A stretch of DNA of 64,000 nucleotides from Tenrec ecaudatus (Eukaryota; Chordata; Mammalia; Afrosoricida; Tenrecidae), in NCBI RefSeq assembly GCF_050624435.1, contig NC_134546.1, forward strand, positions 10,687,001-10,751,000, given 5' to 3'. This document shows, piece by piece, positions 12,408 through 22,767 of the stretch; position 1 is the first letter of the stretch, and every line of letters begins with the position of its first letter. A program made the position numbers and the translations under genes. The notes beneath the pieces were generated by a model that ran no database searches, had not been told where the DNA came from, and saw only the letters and a program-made list of their open reading frames with translations.

Positions 12408-14262
12408 TTTGGGGGAAACTTCGGCAAAGATGGCGACTGAGTAACACATACCAAAGGGACGCCACAGAAATCAGCCCAGGAGAGTTATTAAGAGGGAAAT
12501 TCAACACTGATGGATCACAGGAGAAGTACCATAAAGATAAGTAGGCACAGATCCACAAGGTTTTGAGGGGCTGGGGGCTTGTGGCTTACTACAGTGGAAG
12601 CCAGCTAGGGTTTGACCTTAGCCCCGCCACTGTCTTGGCTGGAGCCAGGACCATCTGGAGCCATCACAGGGCTGTATCTCAATACAGCCACAGTTTGCTG
12701 CAGCCTCCGGGCAGGGATTAAACACTTGCAGCCCCATAGGCAGGGATCTGGGCTCAGCTATATTGTTACTTTTGCTTCCCTCTCTTCTTTCTATTCCCAC
12801 CGCCCCCCCCCCAGCCCCCCACCCCAGTCTCAGCAGGTTTAGTTTGCTTTGTTTTTTGTCTTTGTCTTTTCCCTGCTCTCTCACAGGCCACTGATGACCT
12901 CCATACCACTCCCCTTAGCCTAGGGCTTTTATGCCTGCCCTCCACCCAGTTAGGTGAGCTCCACCCTGTGCAGCTTAGCCGAGGCTGGGAGAGCCCACCT
13001 GCCCTCCACCAGGGGATATTCTGCCCAACTTCTTCCTGGGGAAATTCCTGCCTGTATGGCTGGGGGAACTCCTATTTTTCCTCTATGGGCCCACACGACT
13101 GAAGGAACTTCCACCCACCTACCTTAGTGCCTCACATGGCCTAAGGCAACTCGGTCAATATTCACCAACATTCCAAGCTGCTGCAGGAATCTCTACCCAA
13201 CCTCCACAGTGAACTAAGGACCAGGACAATTCTGCCCACCATTCATGGTGTTCTATACCAAAGAGGCAACCCACTAGCCTTCTGGGTCACTCCCCTTGAG
13301 AGAAAAGCCACAGGAGGATAAAGTGGTAGGTTAATTCCTTAGTGAAATTAGCTGTAGGCAGTTTGAAGAAGCATTCCTACAAGTCTCCCAGAGAGAGCCA
13401 GTGCTCTTCGACTCCCGGGAAAATGGCACCTGACTCCTCTAAAACAATGCAACGCAAACAGCAGTCTCAACGACCTAAACGGAAAAAACAGGAGAAACAA
13501 AAGGCAATGTCAAAAGATGTCCTGACCCTAATGATGTGCACAGAAGAAGCAGACATTGATCTGCCACAGGATCAGGTATCAGAAGACCAAAAACAAATAA
13601 TTATATTGATATGAAGGAGAGAGGTCAGAGTGGACACCCAAAGCCATCTGTTGATAAGTGGACATCCCCTCACAGAAGGGACATTTGGAAAGGACAATTC
13701 ATTCAGGGTGCAGCATAGCACTGACGAATCTACAATATTCCCTAGTTCTTTAATGCTTCCTCCCCCCACTATCAAGACACCAGTTCTACCTCGCAAATAT
13801 TGCTAGACTGGAGTATGTACATTGGTACAGATAAAAGCTGTCAATACATGGAATGCAGGACAGATAAACCCCTCAGAAACAGTAATGGGAGTAGTAATTC
13901 CATGAGGGTGCAGGGAGTGGGTGGAGGGAAGGGGAGGATGGGGGAACTGATAGCAATGATGGAGGTATAAACCCCTTCCAGGGGATGATAACAGAAATGT
14001 GGGTGAAGAGATACAGTGGTCGGTGTAAGATATGAAATATATACATATATATATAATTTATTAAGGGTTAACAGCGGTGGTAGAGTGGGAGAGGGATGGA
14101 AAAAAGAGGAGCTGATATCACAGGGCTCAAATAGAAAGATTATGTTTTAAAAATGATGATTTCAACATATGTACAAGTTTGCTTGATATAATTGACTTAG
14201 GGGTTGTTATAATATCTGAAGAGCTCCCAATAAAAATATAATAAAGTCTCTGAAACCCGAAG
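12408..14262 (+). mobile_element. L1 retrotransposon, internally deleted
   Basis: A single L1 keeps both ends but lacks most of its middle. The 5' UTR runs from about 12408 to 13422 and opens with 'ggcaaagatggcgactg', which contains a YY1-type AAGATGGCG at 12427-12435. It has the GC-rich body and C-rich tract (12800-12828) typical of an L1 promoter region. The first part of ORF1 lies at 13423-13614. The sequence then passes directly into L1 3' UTR at about 13610 ('gaaggagagaggtcagagtggacaccc'), the same 3' UTR found at 53814-54222, and ends in 'cccaataaaaatataataaa'. The rest of ORF1 and all of ORF2 are absent, so the total is about 1.85 kb rather than 6-7 kb. Confidence 0.75.
13423..13614 (+). 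pseudogene. L1 ORF1 N-terminal fragment
   Basis: The frame begins MAPDSSKTMQ and carries a lysine/arginine/glutamine-rich stretch ('RPKRKKQEKQK'), as expected for the basic N-terminus of an L1 ORF1 protein, the RNA-binding chaperone of the L1 particle. An in-frame upstream Met exists at 13342, but the ATG at 13423 follows the 5' UTR and starts the ORF1-like sequence. The frame ends at 13614, where the sequence has already moved into the 3' UTR. The coiled coil, RRM and C-terminal domains are therefore missing. Because the 5' UTR is present, this is a full-length insertion with internal loss rather than 5' truncation. Confidence 0.65.
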
Positions 14263-14325
14263 GGGCCTATAGGGTCGCTATGAGTTGGAATTGGCTGCAC
14301 GGCAGTGTATTTTTGGTTATAGTAA
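14250..14325 (+). repeat. AfroSINE 3' end
   Basis: 'ctatagggtcgctatgagttggaattggctgcacggcagtg' is the SINE 3' terminus. Only this tail is present, abutting the A-rich end of the L1. Confidence 0.75.
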
Positions 14326-14593
14326 ATAAAATTATGAGACCAACATATAATTGCAATTTTTAGGTTTATGCTGTCATACCTGTATCCCTATTAAGCCTGT
14401 TGTGCTTAGAAGAAACACAGAAAACTGTACAGGTTTCCTTGGCATTTTCACACATTCTCAGCCTGTACCCTGTACAAAAACCAGTCTAGCAATATTTGTG
14501 AGGTACATGCTTACACTACTTGAAGGCCAGTGCTCCAGGGACCCCAGAGGCTTCTCAGTTCAGATCTCACTTTCTCCTCTCTGGGCCCATGCT

Positions 14594-14596
14594 TGC

Positions 14597-14653
<57 letters not shown>
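14594..14653. repeat. (CTTT)n microsatellite
   Basis: About 14 uninterrupted TTTC/CTTT units, followed by a pyrimidine-rich region to about 14750. The ORFs that cross it (poly-Phe/Leu/Ser) are artefacts of the repeat. Confidence 0.97.
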
Positions 14654-14869
14654 GTAACCCCCAATCTGTGAACTTGTTCAGCAGAATTAAGGGCCACGCC
14701 CCTTCCCTTTCCTTTCTCCCCTTCCTCCCTCTCTTCCTCTTTCTTCCTTTTGGGCAATATTTAGCAACAAAAGAATGTCTGTCGTCTTAGCCACGAAAGA
14801 AGGTGCTGTTAAGTAATAATGATGATGAAACACACCTACATGCTCACCAGTCACCTTACGAATGGCAGC

Positions 14870-15225
14870 ATCTCCACGTGATCGCTACCATCTCGGGTAC
14901 CCTTCTTCAGGTCCATGGCCAGTCTACACGTCCCAGCTCCTTCGAAATTAGGCATGGCCATGTGACCTGCTTTGACCGAGAGGATGTAGGCAGAAGCGAT
15001 AGCTGTCACCTCTGAGTGGCTGCCTTCGAGAGCCTAGTGTGTCATCTGGCATGTCTGCTTGCCTCCACCCCACTTACTAGAGACATCAATCACTGCGGGC
15101 CCCACTAGCTGACCCAAGCTAAAGCTCTGTTGTGTTTAAGCCACTGAGAGTTCAGGGGTACGGTGGGTTGGGGGGGTGGGTGTTACTGCAGCATAGCTAG
15201 CCCACCATAACTGACAGCGAAATAG
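14870..15225 (+). repeat. ancient MaLR-type LTR remnant
   Basis: 'catggccatgtgacctgctttgacc' and a 3' end 'gttgtgtttaagccactgagagttc..gttactgcagcatagctagcccaccataactgacag' match the layout of old mammalian MLT-type LTRs. There is no coding sequence and the target duplication is lost. Confidence 0.5.
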
Positions 15226-15411
15226 CTCTGAAATGCCAGCTATAACCCTCCTTTCCAGAGAGAACCTCAACCCTTGTGTTTCTTTCCGTGGTTCCAAACT
15301 GCTAGCCTGGGAGTTAGCTGGCCCATGTATAATTCACTGTCCCACCCGGGCAATGCTCAAAGGGCGCTGCTTTCTGGGGAGTCTGTGGTATCAAACAACA
15401 CACACAAACAA

Positions 15412-15605
15412 AACCCAAAAAGTCACTACCATGGAGCTGATTCTGACTCATAATGATCCTGTAAGACAGAACAGAACTCCCCTGTGTGTTTCTGGTACCG
15501 TAACGCTTCACGGGAAGAGAAAGCCAAGTCTTTCTCCAGGGGAAGTGGCTGGTGGTTTCGGACCGCCGATGTCTCTGTGAGCAGCCCAGCGTGGGAGCAC
15601 TAAGC
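15412..15605 (-). repeat. AfroSINE
   Basis: Antisense copy of the long subtype: 'accatggagctgattctgactcataatgatcctgtaagacag', 'ctcctggtac..', 'ggaagtggctggtggtttcgg', ending in 'agcagcccagcg'. Confidence 0.8.
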
Positions 15606-15609
15606 CAGC

Positions 15610-16250
15610 AGGCTCCTGCCACACACTCGCAGAGAGGAGACGGCCGTGCTCACGCTCACAAGTGAACAGTGGAATTTTCCCGGAGCTGGCAGGTGATGCG
15701 GCAACAGATGGGTGCAGAAGCAGATGTGACAACCCGCCTGTCTTCCAGTAAGTCAGACTGGTGAAATTACAGCGCACTGCCATTTTCTCACTGATCTCTA
15801 AATATATAGTTCATTTTCATAAATATACCTGCATTAATATGTAATGGTCTTCCTAGTGCCACCTTTAAACAAATGACTATTTTTACATTCACACAAATTC
15901 ATATTCGAATTCATTAGACAATGGCAAACATGGAACCATGGAAGTCCCCCAGACAAGAGTAATTTGTGGTCCTCACAAGTGTCTAGCAGGGTAAAGGGCT
16001 AGTGAGACCCCAAGGGGGAAGACATGCTGATGAGGCCCTGCCACCAGGAATGGAATTGCTGGACAGTAGGTTTGGCACATCTTCAACTTTCTTACACACC
16101 GGCAATCCCTTTGTGACAGGTTCTCTTTCAACCAGTCTCATAAACTGGTTTTGACATAAGTCAAAGACTTCACTTTTCCCCATTATCACTGCCTTTTATT
16201 TTCACTATCTTTAGACATCTGGTCTTCATTTTCTTTGGGGGTTGGCATGA
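15610..16250. other. unassigned non-coding stretch
   Basis: AT-rich in the middle (15790-15920). No gene or repeat recognised. Confidence 0.4.
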
Positions 16251-16261
16251 GAATAATAACG

Positions 16262-16512
16262 TCAGTAAACCACGATGTAGCAATGTTGCATTTGTCGTAC
16301 ATACATTGGGCGTATTGTCAGGAGAGACCAGTCCCTGGGGAAGGACATCATGTTTGGTAAACAATGAGATTGGATTGATACAGTGGCTGCATCAGCAGGC
16401 TCAGGCAGAGGGACAATTCTGAGGATGGCACCGGAGCGTGCAGTGTTTCCTTCCGTTGTGCACGGGGTCACTACGGGTGGAGCAGTCTCGAAAGCACCTA
16501 ACACCAACAATG
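16262..16512 (+). pseudogene. BovB (RTE) LINE 3' end
   Basis: The plus frame reads close to 'RIVRRDQSLGKDIMFGK', then 'IDTVAASAG' and 'PERAVFPSVVHGVT'. This matches the C-terminal tail of the BovB/RTE ORF2 protein. The element ends with 'gcacctaacaccaacaatg', the BovB 3' terminus with its short CAA-type tail. It is 5'-truncated, with stops in frame. Confidence 0.8.
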
Positions 16513-16514
16513 TT

Positions 16515-16985
16515 GTATTCAGTACATACTATAAATGAAAAGATACTCACACTAAACAAAGGATGGAGCAAGTACAACCCATCCTAAGATGAGAACTACC
16601 TGTAATGCAATAAACTTTCCCGAGTGAGAGTTCCTATAGAAAAACAGATGGCCCCATGGCCCATCCTCCTCAGAAAGCTCAGGGGTGATTTTTAAAAGCA
16701 TTTGTCTTTCCCCTCTGCCAACCTACCCCCTGAACTGAACTTCTGGTTTCATTTCCCAGGTGTCTCTACTCCATCATCTACTTCCTGAGACAAGGGGTCC
16801 CTTTGACTTTGGGAGCCAAGGCAGTGCTTTGGAATCAAAGCGACTGGAAGAGGCCACAAACCTACTGCGTCTAGCAGAGGGAAAGTTTGTGCAAACTGAG
16901 AATGAGTTATCACATGCTGGTCTGGTTTTCCACCTCCAGACTCATTTGAATCATGTTTCTGGTAGACGTTTAGGGATTTAAAAGT
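16515..16985. other. unassigned non-coding stretch
   Basis: No gene or repeat recognised between the BovB fragment and the LTR. Confidence 0.4.
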
Positions 16986-16988
16986 AGG

Positions 16989-17459
16989 TGTGTTAGTCCA
17001 GGCTAATTAGAGAAACAAATCCAGAGACACTCAAACGTGTGTAAGAGAAAGTTTTATATCAAAGAGCAATTGTATACTGAGAAAACATCCCAGCCAAGTC
17101 CAGATCATGTCTATAAATCTGATATTAGCCCATATTTCCAACACTAGTCCATGAATTCCTCTTCAGACTCACACAGCACATGCAATGATGCCAAATGCAG
17201 GAAGGTCACAGGCCGGTGGGAGGAAAGTACTGTGGATCCAATGGCAGTGGACGCATCTCCAGGGCTCTAGCTGCCGTCAGTGTGGTTCCATGTGGCTTGT
17301 CAACAGGAAGGTGTAGCAGAGACAGAGAGAGTTCTCAGAATCCTCATGAGAAGGCCACATCTACAAGGAGGGATCATTCAGGCTGCGACCTGATTGACAG
17401 GCTAGACTCCACCCCTTCATTCTTTTATCAAGTTGACGTGAAATTGTGTAGCTACCACA
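16989..17459 (-). mobile_element. solo LTR, ERVL/MaLR-like
   Basis: A 471-bp element starts TGTGTTAG and ends CCACA, flanked by a GTAGG duplication (16984-16988 and 17460-17464). The polyadenylation-side end lies at the left, so the LTR sense strand is minus. The same family occurs at 20823, 23404, 41499, 46189 and 47489. Confidence 0.8.
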
Positions 17460-17464
17460 GTAGG

Positions 17465-18450
17465 TAACGACTTTCCCTTCCTCAAGGCCTCTTGGACCTC
17501 CAGCACAGTAGCCACCAGGCTCAGGGAAGGTGGCTCTTCTTTCTGAGTCCACCACCCCAGGTCAGTCAGCCAGAGCAGAGTTTTTGTACATCCAGAGCCT
17601 CCGTTCCCCTCTAGCCTGTGGTCTACATTGCTCTGAAGAGGCTGCAGGTGGCCCCCTGACTCTAAAAGGTGGAAAAGAAGCTTTCAAGGGGAGTGAGTGC
17701 TTAGCCCAGCCCTGCCTAAGAGCGCCAGGCTTGCTCCTACCTGCAAAACACCGAGAGAGGAAGCTGCTTTTCCCACTTCATTCATTACTCCAGAGCTTTC
17801 TCAGATAGTGGCCAGGAGTAGCTTATACTATTCTTTCTTCAAAAATAAACACACACACACACACACACACACCTGGGAATATTTGCTCGGAGAGGAAGTA
17901 GGCAGGCCTTGTGCACAACAGCCTAGAAGGATAAAAGCCCTCTTTATTTTCAGAAACAGGTTTACTTCAGAACAGAATTTTTACCAGGCAAAACGTTGCT
18001 GGCTTGTTGTCTGCTCCTTCCGATGCCCCCTTCCTCCTCCCTCTCCACCAAGCCCCCACTTCCGGCATTAGTTGGACAGAACTCGCTGATCCTCGGGCCC
18101 TGGGAAGCCTGCCAGAGCTCTCCCTTTTGCCAGAGAGCTTCCCTTCCGTTTCTAAGCAGTTGTTTAAAACCAGGAACTGCACAGAAGCTGGCTCTTAAGC
18201 TCCTCCCTGACCTCTGACCCTGTAAAGCAGGCCTCTCCCTCCCTTCACTGTTCCAGATTTGGAGCCAGCCTCCTCCTGAGGCAGGCCTGGCACAGGCTCT
18301 GGGCCAGATGGAGCTGCCAGACAAAATGTCATGGGGGAGTGAAGTTCCCAAAAGACTTTTTCCCTTGGCCTCTCCCATTCCCCCTCTTCTGGCCTCACTC
18401 TCCTAGAATCCTTAGTCCCCATCCCTGCCCTCCATCCCCTCACCCCCCAA
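17465..18450. other. unassigned stretch with (CA)n
   Basis: Contains a (CA)n microsatellite of about 12 units at 17849-17872. The C/T-rich sequence from 18000 to 18450 has overlapping open frames on both strands but no recognised similarity, so I call no gene. Confidence 0.45.
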
Positions 18451-18456
18451 AAAAAC

Positions 18457-18666
18457 CCACTAAAACCTCAAAACATTGCCTAGGACGATTCTAACTCCTA
18501 GTGACCCTCGAGCACAGAGGAGCGCTGTCCCCTAAAATGTTCAAGGCTGCGGTCCTTTGGGAAGCAGACTGACACATCTGGGTCCTGTGGAGCAGGCGGT
18601 GGATGCCAGCTGCTGATTTTTCCATGGGCAGTGCAGCACGTAACCACTGTGCCACTGGGGCATCTT
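18457..18666 (-). repeat. AfroSINE, diverged
   Basis: Antisense SINE ending 'agcacgtaaccactgtgccactggggcatc', the complement of the tRNA-like head. Confidence 0.7.
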
Positions 18667-18737
18667 CTAGACTTCTTAGGCGAGGAGAACTTGGCAGGAT
18701 ATGGCCAGACTGACACCATCACAGAACCCACCTTCAC

Positions 18738-18913
18738 AACCTACTGCCATGGAGTGGATTCAGACTCATAGCTGCCCCACAGGGCAGGGTGGACCCGCTC
18801 CTTAGCGTTTCTGAGGCTGCACAGCTTTGGGGAAGCCAAGTGCCACACTTTCTCCCCAGCTGTAGCTGCCAGGTTCAAACTACTGAGCTTAACCTACTGT
18901 ATCCCCTGGGTTC
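18738..18913 (-). repeat. AfroSINE
   Basis: 'acctactgccatggagtggattcagactcatagctgccccacagggcag' followed by 'caggttcaaactactgagcttaacc'. The two antisense copies here lie about 70 bp apart. Confidence 0.8.
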
Positions 18914-19013
18914 CTTTTCATCACAGCACCACCGGGAGATCTTTCTAGTTGGAGAAGTGATCAAAGGAGGATTTGCGGCCTCCATTTATTTCATTCCTAT
19001 ATTTAAGAAAGGG

Positions 19014-19212
19014 GAATCCTGGTGGCCCAGTGGGTTATGAGTTGAAACTGCTCCCCACAAGGTCATCAGTTCAAAACCACAAACCTCTCTACAGGAGAAG
19101 GATGAAGCTCTCTCCTTCTATGAAGATGTACAGCCTCATAAATCCAGAGGGATAGTTCTACTCTGTCCTATAAGCTCACTATGAGTCAGAATTGATGGTA
19201 TGAGTTTGAGGT
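19014..19212 (+). repeat. AfroSINE, long subtype
   Basis: Nearly complete: 'gaatcctggtggcccagtgggttatgag', 'gaaggatgaagctctctccttc', 'ttctactctgtcctataagctcactatgagtcagaattgatgg'. Confidence 0.85.
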
Positions 19213-19312
19213 CCACAGTGTGCCTGTGTACAAAGCATTCATTCATTCACACCTTTATTTTCTGTTTAACAAAGTGTGGTAACTATTATGTCCTGGCAGT
19301 CTTGAGTGGAGC

Positions 19313-19490
19313 AAACACAGACCCACTCAGCCATGAACAGAAAGTTTGGCAGTTTGAGTCCACCCAGAGATACCTGAGAAGAAATCCCTGAAGATGTACT
19401 GGAGCATCTATGGAGCATTGAAAAGCCCCATGGATCACGGCTCTACCCTGGCCCACACGGTCATCAGAAGCTGGAATCCGCTCTGTGGCA
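19313..19490 (+). repeat. AfroSINE, basal type
   Basis: Keeps 'tttggcagtttgagtccacccagagatacc' and 'tggagcattgaaaagccccatgg', as in the 7238-7415 copy. The 3' end is decayed. Confidence 0.65.
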
Positions 19491-20215
19491 GGTAGCTTAT
19501 TGGGTGCCAGTCACTGTCTAGGTGCTGGCAGTTGATAAAACCAGCAACTTCTCCGTCCTTGCGGATCTCATATATTGATGGGTGCGAAGGAATCTGATAC
19601 AAGGAAGAGAGAACTAGGAAGCAACTGCACATATGACAATAAAAAGAGGAAGCAGAAGTCTGGAACTGGCAGTATCCGCTGATGCTATGGCAAGGTTAAA
19701 GAAACATCGAGGCTCCTGGAGGCTGGCCCAGAATCCCAGACATGGCTGCCAGGAAGGCCAGAGAAGCAGCCAAGACTGCGGTGATCAGAAGCAGGGACTT
19801 CCTGCTGCAAGAGCTGGGGGGGCAGTGGGGGAAGGCTGGGCTGTGGGCCATCTAGGTGGGCTGAGCCTGGGCCTCGCAGCAGCAGACTTGTGATCGATCA
19901 TGTTTGGGGAGCAATGAACAGTGAGGAGCTTCCTCTCTGAGGGAGCTGCTGACCGGTGATGGATGTTTAGCCTCTAGGCTTAGTGCCGCTTGTCTGGCTA
20001 CGGTGGTGGCACCTGTCTAATCCACGGCAACCATGGCAACAGAGAGGGGGCTGCAAAAAAGAAACACCCACTGCCTCCCTCGAGGCCCACGGTCATGTCC
20101 AGGCCTTGACATCCTCTGTCTGCCTCAATGGGCTAGTCATCGGTGTGTGGGTGCCTTAGCAGTTTCTTGGGCAAAGGCCCCCACATTTCTCTTTCTGCTT
20201 CTCTGCTCTAGCTTA
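19491..20215. other. unassigned; old MIR/L2-like piece
   Basis: 'attgggtgccagtcactgtctaggtgctggcag' (19498-19530) resembles an ancient mammalian repeat. The rest, which is GC-rich at 19720-19900, is unassigned. Confidence 0.4.
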
Positions 20216-20219
20216 GCTT

Positions 20220-20392
20220 TCAGGAGCCTGGTGGCACAGTGCCGACACCTGGGCTGCTAACCACAAGGCCAGTGGTTCGAAACCACCAGCCACTGTACAT
20301 AAAAAGTTTCAGTGTCAGAAACCCACGGGAGCAAGTCTACTCTGTCCTATAGAGTCACTAGGAGGCAGAATCAAAACCAGCTGATGGTTTTA
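20220..20392 (+). repeat. AfroSINE
   Basis: 'caggagcctggtggcacagtg' head, clear pol III B-box-like 'ggttcgaaacc' at about 20275, then 'tctactctgtcctatagagtcact'. The long internal block is partly deleted. Confidence 0.85.
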
Positions 20393-20459
20393 TTCCTTTA
20401 ACAGATACGCTAGAAAAACAAACGCATTGCCACCGAGTCAGTTGTGAATAAATGAGTAA

Positions 20460-20660
20460 GACCCTCTGCTGTCAGGTTGGTTCTGCCTCATAGTGACTCT
20501 GGAGGGCAGAGTCGAGCTGTCCTTATGGGGTCTTCCAGGCTGTCATCCTTACAGGAGCTAGCTCGGCCCCACATCTGGTTCCTGAAGACCAGCTGGTGGG
20601 TTTGGACCACTGCCCTTTCCGTTTGCGGCCCAGTGTGTAACCATTGTCCTATGAACAACC
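20460..20660 (-). repeat. AfroSINE
   Basis: Antisense: 'ttctgcctcatagtgactctggagggcagag', 'agctggtgggtttggaccactg', 'gtgtgtaaccattgt'. Confidence 0.75.
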
Positions 20661-20664
20661 GCAA

Positions 20665-20805
20665 AGCCAAACTCAACTACATCAAGTCAATTCAGACTCA
20701 GAGCAACTCTATAGTGACCCTACAGGACAGGGTGGAGCTGCTCCTGTGGGTTTCTGAGACTGTACCTCTTTAGAGAGATACAAAACCTCGTCTTTCTTTC
20801 ATAGC
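20665..20805 (-). repeat. AfroSINE, 3' part
   Basis: 'gccaaactcaactacatcaagtcaattcagactcagagcaac..ctacaggacaggg', antisense. It abuts the previous SINE and is cut at about 20805. Confidence 0.75.
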
Positions 20806-20822
20806 AGTTTCAAGCTCCTGAC

Positions 20823-21261
20823 TGTGTTAGGCTGGGTTGACTAGAGAAACAGATCCAGGGACACTCACAGATGTGTTAGAAAGAGCTTTTTATCAAAAAG
20901 TCATTAAATATCAAGAAAACATCCCAACCCAGTCCAACTCAAGTCCATAAGTCTGACACTAGTCCATCAGTCCCTCTTCAGACTCAAGAAGCCGCATGCA
21001 ATGATGCAGAACGCAGGAACCTCACTGGCCAGTGGGCGCACCATCTTGAGGATGCCTCTCCAGGGCTCACACAGGTCTCCACGCAGCTCATCTACAGAAA
21101 GGCGAGGGCAGAGAGGGGCTTGTGGTGCCTCCCAGGACCCTCCTTATGAGAAGGCCACACCCACAAGGAGCCACTATCAGTCTGTGACCTGATCGACAGG
21201 CTAGACTCCACCGCTACACTTTTATATCTTCAAGTTGACATGAAAGTTTGTAACTACCACA
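20823..21261 (-). mobile_element. solo LTR, ERVL/MaLR-like, 5-bp TSD
   Basis: This 439-bp element (TGTGTTAG...ACCACA) is flanked by perfect CTGAC duplications at 20818-20822 and 21262-21266. Ends beginning TG and closing CA with a 5-bp target duplication identify a retroviral-type integration product. No internal region remains, so it is a solo LTR. It has no coding function. Confidence 0.88.
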
Positions 21262-21269
21262 CTGACAAT

Positions 21270-21827
21270 ACCGTTGGGTAGGAGAGTCGCGGTGGTGCCA
21301 TGATGGCTACAATGGGAGAAGCAGATGCCTTGGACACACACCTGGGAAGTGTTCACATGGAGGGAGAGGAGAGCTCTGTGCTCTGGGGGCAGATGAAGGA
21401 GGACCACTCGCTTGGGGAACCCTCTGGGTCCCTTCAGCATTGGGTGCACTGGCCGAGGCACTGGGATGCCAAGAGAGCTTAACTTAGAAGGAGCAGTGAG
21501 TCCATTCGAGATGAGTGACTAGAAGTTTCCAATGCAGGCAAGTGATGGGAGGTGGTGAGGGCAGTGTGAACTGCCTTCTGAAAGGCCAGGAGCAGGAAAG
21601 GGCAAGGTTCACGGGAGGGACAATGCGTAGTTCCCATGACTGGAGCCTGGAGTGTGGGGGTGGGAAGATAGGCAGATCAGAGGGTAACTTGAAACGAGGG
21701 TGAAGAGGGTGACGGGGGTGTGGCTGTGCAAAGGGGTTTGGACTTTATCCCCCAGTAAGCAATAAGAAACTACAGAAGGCCTTTAAAGCTGGGCATGGTG
21801 TGTTCAGATCTAGGAGACAGGTATAGA

Positions 21828-21828
<1 letters not shown>
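21270..21828. other. unassigned; GGT-rich
   Basis: No gene. The 3' part ('tttggactttatcccccag..gaaggcctttaaagctgggcatgg') has the feel of an ancient interspersed repeat, but I cannot name it. Confidence 0.4.

Positions 21829-21829
<1 letters not shown>

Positions 21830-21876
<47 letters not shown>
21830..21876. repeat. (GT)n microsatellite
   Basis: About 23 uninterrupted GT units. Confidence 0.97.
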
Positions 21877-21881
<5 letters not shown>

Positions 21882-21885
21882 GATG

Positions 21886-21950
21886 CCTTCAAAAAGTTCA
21901 TGGAAAAATTTCTTTTAATTCCATTACTGCATGAATTTTTTAAAGCCTCC
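21886..21950. mobile_element. mariner-derived MITE
   Basis: 'ccttcaaaaagttcatggaaaa' faces 'ctgcatgaattttttaaagcc' across a short 'ttctttttaattcc' spacer. This is an internally deleted element reduced to little more than its two inverted ends. Confidence 0.55.
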
Positions 21951-21954
21951 TCAT

Positions 21955-22766
21955 GTGTGCGTGGATGCTGAGCAAATAAACCATGAAACTGGACTCTTGG
22001 AAGCACTCGGCCTATCAGAATTGGAGGAAGGCTCATGAACAACCTTGGACATGCAGATGACACAACCTCACTTACTGGAAGCCAAGTGGACTTGATGCAC
22101 TTCCTGCTGAAGATCAAAGACCACAGCCATCTGTCTGGATGACACCTCCACATAAGGAAAACAAAAATCTACACAACTGAGCCAATAAGCATCATGCTAC
22201 ATGAAGAAAAGATCGAAGTTGTCCAAGATTTCATTTTACTTGGATTTCCAATCACCACTCATGGAAGCAGCCGTCAAGAAGTCAAAGGCTGCATTTCATC
22301 AGGGAAATCTGCAAAAAGCCTCTTTCAAACGCTAAAGAGCAGAGATGCCACTTTGAGGTCTAAGGTGTGCCCCATGTCCCCTGTGGTACTTTCAATTGGC
22401 CCAGATGCCTGTGCAGGCTGGAGATTGCAAGAGGAAGACCATCGGAGTATTGATATATTTGAATGATAGTGCCGGTGAAAGATACTGAGTATACCAAGGA
22501 TGGCCAGAAGAACAAGCAACTCTGTCTCAGCAGAGGTGCAGGCAGAATACTCCTTAAAAGTGCAGATGGTCACTCTCTGCCTCGGGTATTTTGGATGTGT
22601 TGTCAAGAGGGTCCAGGTCCTGGAGAAGGCCATCATGTTGCTAAAGCAGAACGGCAGTGAATAAGAGGAAGACCCTTGACAGGATGGATTGACACGGTGG
22701 AGGCAAACATAACAGCAATGGTGAGGACAGACGGCGCAGTGTCCATGAGTCACGCTGAGTCAGAAC
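21955..22766 (+). pseudogene. BovB (RTE) LINE, reverse transcriptase C-terminal half
   Basis: This is a decayed RTE-clade BovB retrotransposon, whose single large protein supplies endonuclease and reverse transcriptase. The catalytic box is visible as H-A-D-D-T-T at 22050-22067, where the family has YADD, so the first residue is mutated. Further on are 'EVVQDFILLGFPIT' and 'SLFQTLKSRDATLRSKV' (22220-22365), matching conserved BovB blocks downstream of the catalytic site. The C-terminal 'GHHVAK..' region and the 3' end 'cacgctgagtcagaacc' follow. Frameshifts and stops interrupt the frame. The endonuclease half is missing, so the copy is 5'-truncated. Confidence 0.85.
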
Positions 22767-22767
22767 C

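Noticed and set aside
14351..14790. Poly-Phe/Leu/Ser frames
   Set aside because: Produced by the (CTTT)n microsatellite and adjoining pyrimidine tract.
17962..18443. Overlapping minus-strand frames of 71-138 codons in GC-rich sequence
   Set aside because: No similarity, no splice-site context, and frames are open on both strands, which is typical of GC-rich non-coding DNA.
20220..20392. tRNA-like sequence with a B-box
   Set aside because: It is the tRNA-derived head of an AfroSINE. No cloverleaf or anticodon arm is maintained, and the same head occurs in dozens of copies.
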